Source: Actinospineispora spinosispora DSM 44797 (GTDB lineage Bacteria; Actinomycetota; Actinomycetes; Mycobacteriales; Pseudonocardiaceae). From it: a DNA stretch of 38,689 nt. The translations under genes and the position numbers were made by a program. Shown piece by piece: positions 1 to 7,898 of this stretch (its first letter is position 1; each line of letters starts with the position of its first letter). A model generated the notes under the pieces. The model had not been told where the DNA came from. It searched no databases and saw only the letters and a program-made list of their open reading frames with translations. Where the stretch lies: NCBI RefSeq assembly GCF_000429025.1, contig NZ_AUBB01000051.1, forward strand, positions 1 to 38,689. Reading direction: 5' to 3'.

Positions 1-488
1 GTAGCCATACTTCAAGTGAGTGCGCCAGCACAGTTAGTGTGCCTCCTGTCCCGACCGCTACAGCAAGCACATCGAACAACGAACCCATGTCTTCTGGTGC
101 CGGCGGACGCGGAATCGGCCGGATTCTACCGACCAGTTCGTCTTGTCGGCGCAGCCAAGCCCCCAAAGACGCCTGTTCGGCCACCGCGTCGACACCATCG
201 AGTACAAGCCACGACTCCAACTCGGCCTACTCCCAACCCTGGAAGGGGCTCCGACTCATGCCGGAGACCAGAATTTCTGCAGGTGACCGGTACTATAGGG
301 GAATAGGAACGCGCAGAGCCCCGCCTCGGCTGGCCGCGGCGACGGGGCCGCCAGCTGCGACGTAGTGCTCGATGAGCTGCCCGCTCTTTGCGGTATTTCG
401 GAACAAGGCCGGTGGAGTCGGATACCCTTGGGCACGCAGGGTACGCCCCGCCTGGAGCCGGCAGCAGCCGACGAGCGGGACTTACCCC
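1..488. other. gene-poor stretch, no supported feature
   Basis: Open frames exist on both strands, but all are rich in Arg, Pro and Ser and show no recognisable family, no convincing ribosome-binding site and no conserved motif. I regard them as chance frames in GC-rich DNA or as remains of decayed genes. It adjoins a gene broken by frameshifts, which fits a degenerating accessory region. Confidence 0.5.
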
Positions 489-774
489 ATGGCGCTCACC
501 GAGCACCCCGTAGCGAACGGCATCCGCACCGACCGGCTCAACCTGAACCTACCTGCCGTTCGTCAACGACGGCGACATCCCCACCAGGACCCGGAAGCGC
601 TCAAGGCGCTCAGACGCCACCCCGGAACCGACACGCGGCGCCACTACGACGCCGACGGGTGGCTCGTCTTCACCCCAGACCCGGAGAACCAGGTGGACAG
701 TCGCGCCGGACAGCTGCGTCGTCACATCCTCCGACGGAGCCGCGGCGGCCCGCGTGCCGGTCAAGGCGGTGTAA
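489..774 (+). pseudogene. small hypothetical gene broken by frame changes
   Basis: Protein-like sequence starts at the ATG with MALTEHPVANGIRTDRL. It continues in another frame as FVNDGDIPTR, returns to the first frame for DPEALKALRRHP and HYDADGWLVFTPDPENQ, then moves to a third frame reading WTVAPDSCVVTSSDG and ending at TAA. Joined together these give about 95 residues of normal composition, while the intervening parts of any single frame are Arg/His-rich. The family is not recognised. The simplest reading is a small gene inactivated by several one-base indels. Clustered sequencing errors are the alternative. The upstream ribosome-binding site is weak. Confidence 0.5.
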
Positions 775-1635
775 ACGCGCTCGGCGAAGACGGACAGCTC
801 GTCGCGGCCGCCTTCGATGGCCAGGCCACCGGCACCAGTCCGCCGAGGACCAGAACATGAGCGCCCGTGACGGACTCATCCGAGCAGAGCACGGTCTCAG
901 CCTCGGCACCGAACAGCCGCACAGGGCAGTCACCGACCTTCGTCTGCCTCATTGTACTTGATACTGGCTGTCTCGTCGCGCTCATAGGCTGCCAGTGGGG
1001 TTCGAGGGCGTCCACTGGTCGTAGGCGTTGTCGAACGCGTGAAGACCGCCGCTTCGCCCCCAGGTATTTCTCGGGGTCACACCGACGCGGCGGTCTCCAC
1101 ACCCGGCCCGCGCCCAGCGCGGCTGTCGAGCACCCTTCATTGCTAAATCTAAACCCGCTCGCCTGCATGGCCGTCGACCAGCTTGACCCCGATACTCCCC
1201 TAAGGAGCCCACGAAGGTCGAGTGGATCGCGTCGAACGGCACACGTGACAACAAGCCTTCTCGACAAGGCGACGCGGGGCATGCCACTCCGGTTCGAATA
1301 CCGACACCTATCGCCATGAAGACGCTCGATGACAAGCCAAGTCCCCACGTGTGCGGCGCAGGAGACGGCTGCCGAGCCAAGTGATCGCACCGGTCCAGGA
1401 AAATGGGGCGCTGTGCACAACCGTCGCCGGGCCGTCCCTCGACCCGAGGAGTGGAGGCCATCGCCCGTCCGAGACCTCCCCAACTAGGTACGAGACAGCA
1501 GCCTCGCTTCACGCTCAGGATTCGCACCGCCGCAGCGCGTATGTCCTGAGCTTCCCCCGTGCCGCGAGCCCTCGCCGGGATCACCAGCGGCAGGCACCCA
1601 GTGCTCCTCACCCGCGAGTCCGTGAAACGGGGGCA
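775..1635. other. gene-poor stretch, no supported feature
   Basis: Long overlapping frames are present on both strands, the longest on the minus strand from 1483 to 761. None has a recognisable domain or a good start signal, and composition is poor in hydrophobic residues. A T-arm-like string near 1271 lacks the rest of a tRNA. The stretch ends where IS256 transposase similarity begins, so some of it may be decayed mobile-element DNA. Confidence 0.45.
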
Positions 1636-1872
1636 AAATCACATGCCACGACGAACGCGACCGAGTCGTTAAATGCGCGGTATCGTAGGGCTGTGCGGGC
1701 ACGAGGTCACTTCCCCACCGAGCAAGCCGCGCTCAAGTGTCTCTACCTGGTCACCCGGTCGCTCGACCCGACCGGCAAGGGACAGACACGCTGGACGATG
1801 CGATGGAAACCGGCCCTGAACGCGTTCTCCAACACGTTCGGTGACCGCTGGCCGGGCGCAGAGAAGTACTAA
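1636..1872 (+). pseudogene. IS256-family transposase, C-terminal fragment
   Basis: About 75 residues match the conserved end of IS256-type (transposase mutator family) enzymes. The stretch TNATESLNARYRRAVRARGH is followed by FPTEQAALKCLYLVTRSLDP and a WTMRWKPALNAF tail ending GDRWPG. Full enzymes are about 400 residues with a DDE catalytic triad; here only the region around and after the last acidic residue (the E of TES in the motif usually read TNAIES) survives. Sequence before about 1636 does not resemble the family in any frame. The fragment cannot be active and marks an old insertion sequence at this border. Confidence 0.85.
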
Positions 1873-1887
1873 CCACAACCGCCGAAA

Positions 1888-1910
1888 ACACCGATCTTGT
1901 TACAGGCCCG
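1888..1910 (-). repeat. probable right terminal repeat of the IS256 remnant
   Basis: Fifteen bases after the transposase stop, the minus strand reads GGCCTGTAACAAGATCGGTG. This resembles the GGxxCTGTxA...TCGGTGTT ends seen in actinobacterial IS256-type elements. The assignment rests on position and resemblance; the matching left end is absent because the 5' part of the element is lost. Confidence 0.45.
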
Positions 1911-1947
1911 CCGATCACGAGACAGTCCCGCGGGGAGTGCCGGGTCG

Positions 1948-2769
1948 CTATGTCGCGCTGGGGTACGACACGGTGTTGCGTGTACCTCGACGTGAGTCGA
2001 GGTGGGTGAGGATAGTGGCGCTGGTGCTACTAGCTGGCAGAAACGCTTCGAGTTTGAGGTCGGCGAGAGTGATGTCGCAGGCGTGGCTGAAGGTAGCGAT
2101 GGTAGTGATCAGCTGGAGTTCTCCGTGCGTGGTGTCCAGGAGCAGGGGAACAGCGAAGCCGAGATCATCTGGTACTGGGCTAGCGTTTAAGGAGGTGATG
2201 TAGCTGTGAAGCTCGGCGAGAAGCTTGTCTAGTGCGGGGTCTGGATTGCTGCGTGATTCCAGGTGGAGCCGATCGATGATACGTCGACGCCACGCGGCGA
2301 GGTTGCGGATCCGGGGCGCGAGCCCGTCGGGGTGCAGGGTGAATCGGTAGAGGTTGGCCGGTGGTGTCAGGAGTCGAGGTGGTACTTGGTCGGTGAATAT
2401 GTCGATCGCGGCGTTGGCCGCGATCAGGTCACCGCGTCGGTTGATTACCAGGGCGGGGAACGGTAGGTGCCCGCGCAGGATGTCGTGCAGTGCGTCGACG
2501 ACGGGTTCCAGTTCCTTATCGCGCAGGTCGGTCTGTGGATAAGCTGGTGCGTAGCCGGCCGCGAGCAACAGTTCATTGCATTCGCGTAGGGAAAGCTCGA
2601 GTGCCTCGCCGAGTCGCATCACGATCTCTCGGCCAGGGCTCGAGCGGCCTTGTTCCAAGAAGCTGACGTGTCGTTGGCTGGTGTGGGCGCGCAGCGCAAG
2701 CTCAAGTTGGCTTAGTTTCCGGCGGGTCCGAATCTCTCGCAGCGCGCCATCGAAGCTGGTGCTGTGCAT
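1948..2769 (-). CDS. XRE-family transcriptional regulator with MmyB-like ligand domain
   Basis: The 273-residue protein has an N-terminal helix-turn-helix at about residues 8-65, with the pattern LSQLELALRAHTSQRHVSFLEQGRSSPGRE split by the usual turn. It is followed by a C-terminal region typical of MmyB-like regulators, a PAS-like ligand-binding domain (NRRGDLIAANAA; AAWRRRIIDRL; D..L..LL.EL). The length is normal for the family. It probably binds the short intergenic region and controls itself and the divergent RidA gene 86 bases away; the ligand is unknown. Start and reading frame are unambiguous. It is one of the few intact genes in the decayed left part. Confidence 0.88.
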   Translation of the reverse strand: MHSTSFDGALREIRTRRKLSQLELALRAHTSQRHVSFLEQGRSSPGREIVMRLGEALELSLRECNELLLAAGYAPAYPQTDLRDKELEPVVDALHDILRGHLPFPALVINRRGDLIAANAAIDIFTDQVPPRLLTPPANLYRFTLHPDGLAPRIRNLAAWRRRIIDRLHLESRSNPDPALDKLLAELHSYITSLNASPVPDDLGFAVPLLLDTTHGELQLITTIATFSHACDITLADLKLEAFLPASSTSATILTHLDSRRGTRNTVSYPSAT

Positions 2770-2855
2770 GTTAGAAGTTGTAGCGCCTCACGCAGTATGA
2801 CGGCCATTACTTGCGGGGAATTGCCACTGACCGGGGCGCTGCAAGGATACGCTGG

Positions 2856-3380
2856 GTGAGCAAAGACATCGACAGTGGCAGTCCCGTGGAGCGGCGTCTG
2901 ACCGCGCTTGGTCTCGACTTACCGAACCCGTTCGCGCCGGTGGGTAGCTACGTCAACGCGGTACAGGCGGGAGAGCTGCTGGTTCTCGGTGGGCATGTCC
3001 CCGTCGACACCCACGATCAGGTCGTCTTCGGAAAGCTCGGCGCGGACCTCAGTGTGGCGGCTGGTCGGGAAGCGGCACGGCTGGCTGGTCTCAGTGCCCT
3101 GAGCACGATTCGCGAGGTCCTCGGCGGGCTTGACCGGGTACGGCGAATTCTCTCGTTGCGGGGCGTCGTCAACGCCACCCCCGACTTCCTCAGCCACACC
3201 CAGGTGATCGACGGGGCCTCCGACGTTTTCATCGAGCTCTTCGGAGACGCTGGCAAGCATGCCCGACTCGCGGTCGGAGTGAACTCACTTCCCGCCAACA
3301 TCGCCCTCGAGATCGAGCTACTCGTCGAGGTAGACAGCGGGAACCCAGTCTGGAATATCGGCGATAGCTCAGACTCGTGA
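2856..3380 (+). CDS. RidA/YjgF-family protein
   Basis: The 174-residue product resembles the RidA (YjgF/YER057c/UK114) superfamily: a hydrophobic GELLVLGGHVPVD strand near the N-terminus, a central LSALSTIREVLGGLDRVRRI helix, and a C-terminal LAVGVNSLPANIALEIELLV segment, the place where active members carry R-x-x-x-G and an essential Arg. The canonical Arg is replaced here (VNSLP), so enamine deaminase activity is doubtful and a YjgF-like subgroup with another role is possible. I chose the GTG at 2856 because AAGGA lies 8 bases upstream; an ATG at 2811 would add 15 residues without a ribosome-binding site. It is divergent from the MmyB-like regulator, which suggests control by it. Confidence 0.85.
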   Translation: MSKDIDSGSPVERRLTALGLDLPNPFAPVGSYVNAVQAGELLVLGGHVPVDTHDQVVFGKLGADLSVAAGREAARLAGLSALSTIREVLGGLDRVRRILSLRGVVNATPDFLSHTQVIDGASDVFIELFGDAGKHARLAVGVNSLPANIALEIELLVEVDSGNPVWNIGDSSDS

Positions 3381-3721
3381 CTGAATCCCCTAACACCGAG
3401 ATAAGCTATTCCGAATACGCCGCACAGTGACGGCAAGGACGATTGCTCGATGCGGCGCGCGGTGGGACTAAATTCGTACTGTCAGTGCGTGATGACTCGG
3501 AGCCCAATCCCGTCTACTTTCCGACAGCGACAGCAAATCCCGACAAGTCCCATGAACGGCGCACCGCGTGGCCTCGACCGGTCAAGGGATGCCGCCCTAG
3601 GGATCCTCGCGCGGTGCATACCTGACCGCAACCGCGCCCAGGTATGCACGACACCTCCCACGAGGGCGGCGATTACCCGCAAGGTGTTGCCTGCCCGGCA
3701 CGGATCAGAAATTCTGGCAGC
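3381..3721. other. intergenic stretch, nothing recognised
   Basis: Short frames on both strands have no domain and no ribosome-binding site. No strong inverted repeat was seen. It probably holds the promoter of the following membrane protein gene, but I cannot place -35 and -10 boxes with confidence. Confidence 0.5.
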
Positions 3722-4096
3722 ATGTACACCATGCTGGTTCTGTTGATGGCGCTGGCCTTTATGACTATGGGCCTCTATACGATGTGCGCGCCGACAAAGG
3801 CTCTCGCTCTATTCTTTGAGATGCGTGGCCCAGAGGGGCGCAACGAGGTGCGGGCAGTATATGGCGGCTTCGGCTTGGCCATCGCGGGGCTGCTAGCGTT
3901 AGCCGCGATCAATGTTGGAGAGCTTCGCCCGGGCGCGGTTTTCGCTGTAGCGGCGGCTTTGGCCGGAATGGCGTCCGGGCGGCTCGTGGCACGTGTGTTC
4001 GAACCGACTAGCAGTTTCTATCCAGTATGGCTCTATTTCTGGCTCGAAATCGTCGGCGCTAGCGTACTCATCACGGCCGCGTTGACGCCGAAATGA
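3722..4096 (+). CDS. small membrane protein, DUF4345-like
   Basis: The 124-residue protein has four predicted membrane segments: residues 3-22, about 45-63, 70-88 and 103-122. Between the first two is the loop FEMRGPEGRNEVRAVYGGFG, whose N-E-V-R-A-V-Y-G-G pattern is characteristic of DUF4345-type membrane proteins. The molecular role of that family is unknown. The ATG at 3722 places the first membrane segment right after the start; a longer frame from 3644 would add an unrelated hydrophilic leader. No operon partner is evident; a recombinase fragment lies convergent downstream. Confidence 0.75.
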   Translation: MYTMLVLLMALAFMTMGLYTMCAPTKALALFFEMRGPEGRNEVRAVYGGFGLAIAGLLALAAINVGELRPGAVFAVAAALAGMASGRLVARVFEPTSSFYPVWLYFWLEIVGASVLITAALTPK

Positions 4097-4216
4097 TACG
4101 AGCGGTAGTTCATTCGTGTCCGCGGACCGATGATGTTCGACGGGCGGCCGGAATCCTGAGCGGTAGTTGGCCCTCCAGTTTCCACTATCGTCACCCCACT
4201 CGGTCGATTGTCGGCC

Positions 4217-4690
4217 GTTGCGCGCGAAGTACCCGGCGTCGGTGTAGGCCCGGGTCAGCGTGATGGGGCTGATTTTCGCGTAGTACTGGGTGGATTGTGG
4301 TGATCGGTGCCCGAGCCAGGCTTGCAGCTCGAACAGGGTCATCGGTTCCTTGACGTTGTAGAGCTGGCTAGCGATCGTGGATCCGGCGCGGTAGCTGGTG
4401 ATGTTCCCGCGAACGTCGGCGGCCGGGACGCCGGCCTTGCGACACAGCATCGAGATGATGGTGTTGTTGATGTAGGACGAGGAGACCCGCCGGGCGCGGA
4501 CGGCGAACAGCAGCTTGACCCGCTCACCGGTGCGGCGATCCACAAGCGGTGGTTGAGACGGGCGGCGCGCCTGCCAGGTGTCGAGGGCCTGGCCGAGGAT
4601 CGGGTCGACCGGCTTGGTGAACGAGGTACCCGTCTTGTGCGTAGAGATGTCGAGCACACAGACCACGTCGCGCGCCGGAACCTGGTCCGA
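4217..4690 (-). pseudogene. tyrosine recombinase (site-specific integrase), internal/C-terminal fragment
   Basis: About 157 residues match the catalytic domain of a tyrosine recombinase. ISTHKTGTSFTKPVDP leads into a linker, then SYINNTIISMLCRKAGV, then the first catalytic Arg in ITSYRAGSTIASQLY, and LGHRSPQSTQYYAKI with the His-Arg pair and candidate Tyr. Family resemblance stops at both ends: the first half is missing before about 4690, and after YFARN the frame continues into unrelated residues until 3899. Actinobacterial enzymes of this type normally extend much further after YFARN. It is a non-functional remnant, lying next to other remnants. Confidence 0.8.
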
Positions 4691-4701
4691 GTCGCTGGCA
4701 G

Positions 4702-4896
4702 TCGCTGCGTCGCGAGCGCCACCCCGCCAAACTCCGCGTCTACGCCGAGCGCCTGCTCGAAGACACCGCAACCCCCGTCACCACCATCGCCGGCGCCATG
4801 ATCGCGGACCTCCTACACCTGACCGGCCACGCCGGCAGCGCCCTCGCCGCCATCACCACACAGACCAACCAGACAACACCCGCTGCCCCCGACTGA
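4702..4896 (+). pseudogene. 3' remnant of a hypothetical gene
   Basis: A frame ending at the TGA at 4894-4896 gives about 64 residues of normal protein composition, including KLRVYAERLLEDTATPVTTI and a helical AMIADLLHLTGHAG part. It has no start of its own and begins exactly where the antisense recombinase fragment ends, so it looks like the tail of a gene cut by a rearrangement at about 4700. I do not recognise the family. Confidence 0.4.
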
Positions 4897-4940
4897 CCCG
4901 CCCCATGCCTCGCCCTGGCACCCCACGAGGAGAACTGACC

Positions 4941-5100
4941 ATGAGCAACGAGATCACCCAGCTCGCCAGCCTGGTTCGCCATACATCCAACGCCTGGATT
5001 TCATAGCCACGATCCCTATCGAGCACCCCGACCGAGGGCCGGGCCTCGTCTACGCCGCCGCCGAGCTCCGAGCCATCGCCGAGCAACGGGGGTGGACCCG
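4941..5100 (+). pseudogene. frameshifted remnant of a small gene
   Basis: The ATG at 4941 has a good AGGAG 8 bases upstream and opens MSNEITQLASLV, but stops after 21 codons at 5006. In the next frame the sequence continues as YIQRLDFIATIPIEHPD and LVYAAAELRAIAEQRGW up to about 5097, which looks coding. A single base change in frame around 4975 would join the two parts. The family is not recognised. The gene runs into the IS3-type element, which probably truncated it. Confidence 0.4.
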
Positions 5101-5151
5101 CCGTGACGGACATCCACGATCTGTGGCTTCGGCCCGGAGAGGATGCCCATC

Positions 5152-5403
5152 ATGGAGCCCTTGGCGAGGAAGAAGCCGCGGCCGCGCCGTTCGTTCACCG
5201 CCGAGTTCAAGGCCGACATCGTCGAGTGCGGTGGTCGTGGTGACCGCACGGTCGGGCAGTTGGCCAAGGACTTCGACCTGACCGAGACCGCAGTGCGGGA
5301 GTGGGTCAAGCAGGCCGAACGCGACGAGGGAAGCCGCGTTGACGGCGGTTTGACCAGCAGCGAACGCGAGGAACTAGCGCAGCTGCGTCGAGACAACCGC
5401 CGG
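5152..5403 (+). pseudogene. IS3-type orfA transposase, 5' fragment
   Basis: About 84 residues match the OrfA helix-turn-helix protein of IS3-family elements: RRSFTAEFKADIVE, RTVGQLAKDFDLTETAVREW, VKQAERDEGSR and the start of the leucine-zipper region SSEREELAQLRRDNRR. The similarity ends at about 5403, before the usual DVEILKRATAFFA continuation, and no orfB follows. The element is therefore truncated and inactive. The ATG at 5152 has a GGAGAGG upstream; the ATG at 5143 overlaps that site. Confidence 0.82.
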
Positions 5404-5443
5404 ATGGCCGTTATAACCCATCATCCGCCGACTGAGAGCCATT

Positions 5444-5458
5444 CCTTGTTAGACAAGG
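5444..5458. terminator. short inverted repeat after the minus-strand operon
   Basis: CCTTGT and ACAAGG form a 6-bp stem with a 3-base loop just beyond the stop at 5463. There is no U-run, so this is at most a weak terminator for the leftward methyltransferase operon. Confidence 0.25.
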
Positions 5459-5462
5459 TGTC

Positions 5463-5648
5463 TCACATAGGGTCGGTCTGGTGCATGACACCACACAGCC
5501 GATCGCCCAGATCCGAGATCAACCGACGCAGGCTCACCCGCCCACTGTTCCGCACGCCTCGCCAGAAACAGGAAAGATCAACACGCCCAGCGGCGCCCCC
5601 GGTGTCGGGGTCGGACGTCGCGTGGGTGGGCAAGGTCGTGCTGTTCAC
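5463..5648 (-). CDS. possible RiPP precursor peptide after the FxLD-type methyltransferase
   Basis: A 61-codon frame starts with GTG at 5648, preceded by AAGGAG 11 bases upstream and 65 bases after the methyltransferase stop. The first residues (MNSTTLPTHATSDPDTGG) look like the Thr/Pro/Asp-rich leader expected of FxLD-class lanthipeptide precursors. The FxLD motif itself and the usual Cys-rich C-terminal core are not visible. The rest has two Cys and ends in LGDRLCGVMHQTDPM. A second frame from about 5598 reads PLGVLIFPVSGEACGTVGG before a stop, so a frameshift may have damaged the core. Precursor, decayed precursor or chance frame are all possible. Confidence 0.35.
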   Translation of the reverse strand: MNSTTLPTHATSDPDTGGAAGRVDLSCFWRGVRNSGRVSLRRLISDLGDRLCGVMHQTDPM

Positions 5649-5713
5649 TGTGGGACTCTCTCCTTCGTTAGGTTCACCCGAGACCGGACGATCCCGGGAG
5701 GGCTTGAGGTGGA

Positions 5714-6994
5714 TCAGGTGTGTGGCCAGGTCACGACGATTCGAGTGTGAAGCTTGTCGACGAGTCGTTGCTGTTCAGTCGGCGTGATCGGCGTGGCGGC
5801 GGGGTGTATGTCCAGGCGCGGTCCCGTCCCGCCCGCGGCGCGGTAGCGGCCCCAGTCGCGCACGACGTCGGCGTACTGCTCGGCGAGCGCATCGGCGTCG
5901 GGGCCCCACGCCAGGACCCCGGTTTCGAATCCCTCGGTGCCCGGCACTGGGCGCTTGGTGCGGTAGGCGAAACCGCCGTTGGACACGAGAGAGGGTGCCC
6001 CCTTGCACGTCAGAGCCGTCGGCTGGTGAACATCGCCGATCTCGCGGTCCCCGGTGAGCAGACCGAACTGTTCCAGGCGCAGGCTCAGCCATAGGTCAAG
6101 GTCATCGACATGGTCGAACTCAACTCCGGTCCAGACCGTCACCGGCTCCTGACCGGTAGCCGTCGCTATCCCCCTGGCCGCGTCGGCTAGTGCGCCAGGT
6201 GCCAGTGAGTCTGTGCGCAGGTACAGCTGTCCCTCGCCGCCGTCTGCCCGGGAGGTGAAGGGAATCTCGGCGACATGCTCGTCGTGCGTGCCGGCGCCCT
6301 GCATCGGTACGAAGCTGCACAGTCGCACGTCATCGCCGCTGAGCAGCGGTCCCGGCGTGTTCGCGCGGTGGAGCGCGACTGTGCGGGTCAGGCCTCGCAG
6401 CCGCAGCGGTACGACGATCCGGCCATCGGGTGCCAGTTGCGCCACCCACGCCGGCGGGATGTCCCATGAACGGGCGGTCACGACGATTCGGTCATAAGGC
6501 CCCCGTCCTGGCACGGCGGCGTCACCATCGGCGAGCACCGTGCGCACCCGCCCATAACCAGCGGCGTCCAGACATGCGCGGGCGCGGTCTACGATCTCGG
6601 GATCGATGTCGACCGTGGTCACCTGCCCGCCGGCGCCGACCAGCTCCGCCAGCAACGCGGCGTTGTAGCCGCCAGAGCCGATCTCCAGCACCCGCATCCC
6701 CGGTTCGAGAGCTGCCTGTTCCAGTTGCACCGCCTGGATATGTGCCGCTGAAACAGTCGAGGTCAGCGCGCCACTCAGATCTCGTTTGGGCCACAACGAG
6801 GTGTTCGCCGCGTAAGCAAGCTCGACCGGAGAGTCCGGTACGAACAGATGCCGACGCACCGCTCGAAACGCCGCCGCGACAGGCTCGGACCGGATTCCAT
6901 CCAGCGCGCGCAGCTCAGCGACCATGGCCTCACGCAACAACTCAACCTCAGCGTCGGGCGCAAGCCTGCCGGCTTCCTGGGGTGTACTCACCAC
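5714..6994 (-). CDS. PIMT-type methyltransferase, FxLD RiPP system
   Basis: The 426-residue protein has a protein-L-isoaspartate O-methyltransferase fold: an N-terminal MVAELRA...VPVAAAFRAVRRHLFVP-like region, the SAM-binding motif VLEIGSGGYNAALLAELVG at about residues 104-122, the acidic VTTVDIDPEIVDRAR strand, and GPYDRIVVTA. About 200 further residues (W.GVEFDHVDDLDLWL; SLRLEQFGLL; LVSNGGFAYR) are typical of the methyltransferase, FxLD system family. In lanthipeptide and imiditide pathways such enzymes methylate Asp side chains so that they cyclise to aspartimide. No LanB, LanC or leader peptidase is in the window, so it is an orphan or a minimal methyltransferase-plus-peptide cluster. GTG at 6994 or 6991 starts it, after GAGAGG. 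It follows a membrane protein gene by 51 bases. Confidence 0.88.
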   Translation of the reverse strand: MVSTPQEAGRLAPDAEVELLREAMVAELRALDGIRSEPVAAAFRAVRRHLFVPDSPVELAYAANTSLWPKRDLSGALTSTVSAAHIQAVQLEQAALEPGMRVLEIGSGGYNAALLAELVGAGGQVTTVDIDPEIVDRARACLDAAGYGRVRTVLADGDAAVPGRGPYDRIVVTARSWDIPPAWVAQLAPDGRIVVPLRLRGLTRTVALHRANTPGPLLSGDDVRLCSFVPMQGAGTHDEHVAEIPFTSRADGGEGQLYLRTDSLAPGALADAARGIATATGQEPVTVWTGVEFDHVDDLDLWLSLRLEQFGLLTGDREIGDVHQPTALTCKGAPSLVSNGGFAYRTKRPVPGTEGFETGVLAWGPDADALAEQYADVVRDWGRYRAAGGTGPRLDIHPAATPITPTEQQRLVDKLHTRIVVTWPHT

Positions 6995-7045
6995 GGAACC
7001 TCTCTCAAGATCGTCATCGGTGCGGTTGACGGGATGGAGCAGAGA

Positions 7046-7561
7046 TCAGGAAGTCCTCGTGCCGACTGGGGTCGACGGCGCGACGTCCGGCTCTCGGCCG
7101 TTTTCGTCGTCGTCGGCGCAGTGTGGGCACCACGGCCGCAAGCGCCAGTGCACGGCTTCCAACCGGAGATCACCCACATAAGCGAGCACGCCACAGATCG
7201 CCACGATGTCCGTGGCCCGCGTCCAGATGTCCAGTGCCACCAAGGACACAAAGATCGCGATTCGGAACCTGACACTGTGGTGAGCGGTCAGCCAGTGGCT
7301 ACATCGACTGGCTTCAGCCGGGCCGTCCAGAGGAAGCTGGTCGAAGCAGATCTGGCAGAACCCCTCGCTGTGCCACCGATCGGCGATCCAACGGGCGAGC
7401 ATCCACGCGAACGCGATCACCGCGAAGGCGTAGAAGAAAAGACCACGATCAAGATCAAGCAGGCGTAGCACGAGGGTGACGGCCGCCAGCCCGGCCAGCA
7501 TGATCGGGTAGGTGTGATGAAACCGAAGCGCGCGACGACGTACTCGGCTAGTGTTGATCAT
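7046..7561 (-). CDS. membrane protein with paired Cys motifs, unknown function
   Basis: This 171-residue product has hydrophobic segments at about residues 18-35 and 40-57 and a third at about 98-130. Between them lies a soluble patch with FCQICFD and SRCSHWLTAHH, and the C-terminus has RPWCPHCADDD. The C-x-x-C and Cys/His pairs suggest a metal or zinc-ribbon site facing the cytoplasm; this is inference. The start at 7561 has GGAAGG just upstream and overlaps the end of the preceding gene by 14 bases, indicating translational coupling. It lies upstream of the methyltransferase, so the two are probably co-transcribed. The family is not recognised. Confidence 0.65.
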   Translation of the reverse strand: MINTSRVRRRALRFHHTYPIMLAGLAAVTLVLRLLDLDRGLFFYAFAVIAFAWMLARWIADRWHSEGFCQICFDQLPLDGPAEASRCSHWLTAHHSVRFRIAIFVSLVALDIWTRATDIVAICGVLAYVGDLRLEAVHWRLRPWCPHCADDDENGREPDVAPSTPVGTRTS

Positions 7562-7871
7562 TTCCCTTCCCTCTTCCGGCTCGGCGTGGAACAGAGCCGG
7601 TGTGGCTCGATGCGTTCTGTTGTCCAGTCAGCAGCCGCCGAGGTCGCCAGATCCGAGCAACCGGACCGTTGTCAAGGCGCACGATCAGCAACGCCCGGTC
7701 CGGATGCGTCGGCAGATCGTGCTTGCGCAGCAGAGCGGCGGCACGACCCTGATTCGCCGCCGTATCCAGCTCCGGGTCGTCGGTCGACACGGCCCCGAGG
7801 TCATACCTCACCGAGGCGTCCTGATCGATCAGGATCACGTGCAACATCATCGGCTCGACTCCGAGCGACAC
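7548..7871 (-). CDS. hypothetical protein (107 aa)
   Basis: The frame starts with GTG at 7871; an in-frame stop lies just upstream, so no longer version is possible. The N-terminal half (MMLHVILIDQDASVRYDLGA, TAANQGRAAALLRKHDLPT, ALLIVRLDNGPVARIWRP) has the alternating strand-helix character of a small alpha/beta domain. No family is recognised. It begins 27 bases after the previous minus-strand gene and overlaps the next one by 14 bases, so it belongs to the same operon as the methyltransferase. Translation might instead begin at the paired ATGs 7 codons in. Confidence 0.55.
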   Translation of the reverse strand: MSLGVEPMMLHVILIDQDASVRYDLGAVSTDDPELDTAANQGRAAALLRKHDLPTHPDRALLIVRLDNGPVARIWRPRRLLTGQQNASSHTGSVPRRAGRGKGNDQH

Positions 7872-7898
7872 GGCCGGACGACGGTGGCGCTCACGAAG

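Noticed and set aside
1261..1300. tRNA-like T-arm string GGTTCGAATACC
   Set aside because: No acceptor stem, D-arm or anticodon arm can be folded around it.
3482..3682. 66-codon minus-strand frame between the RidA and DUF4345-like genes
   Set aside because: No start signal and Arg-rich composition; likely a chance frame.
5093..5120. Possible left terminal repeat of the IS3-type element (TGGACCCGCCGTGACG)
   Set aside because: The start TGGACC fits the family loosely, but the right end is missing, so no matching inverted copy can be shown.
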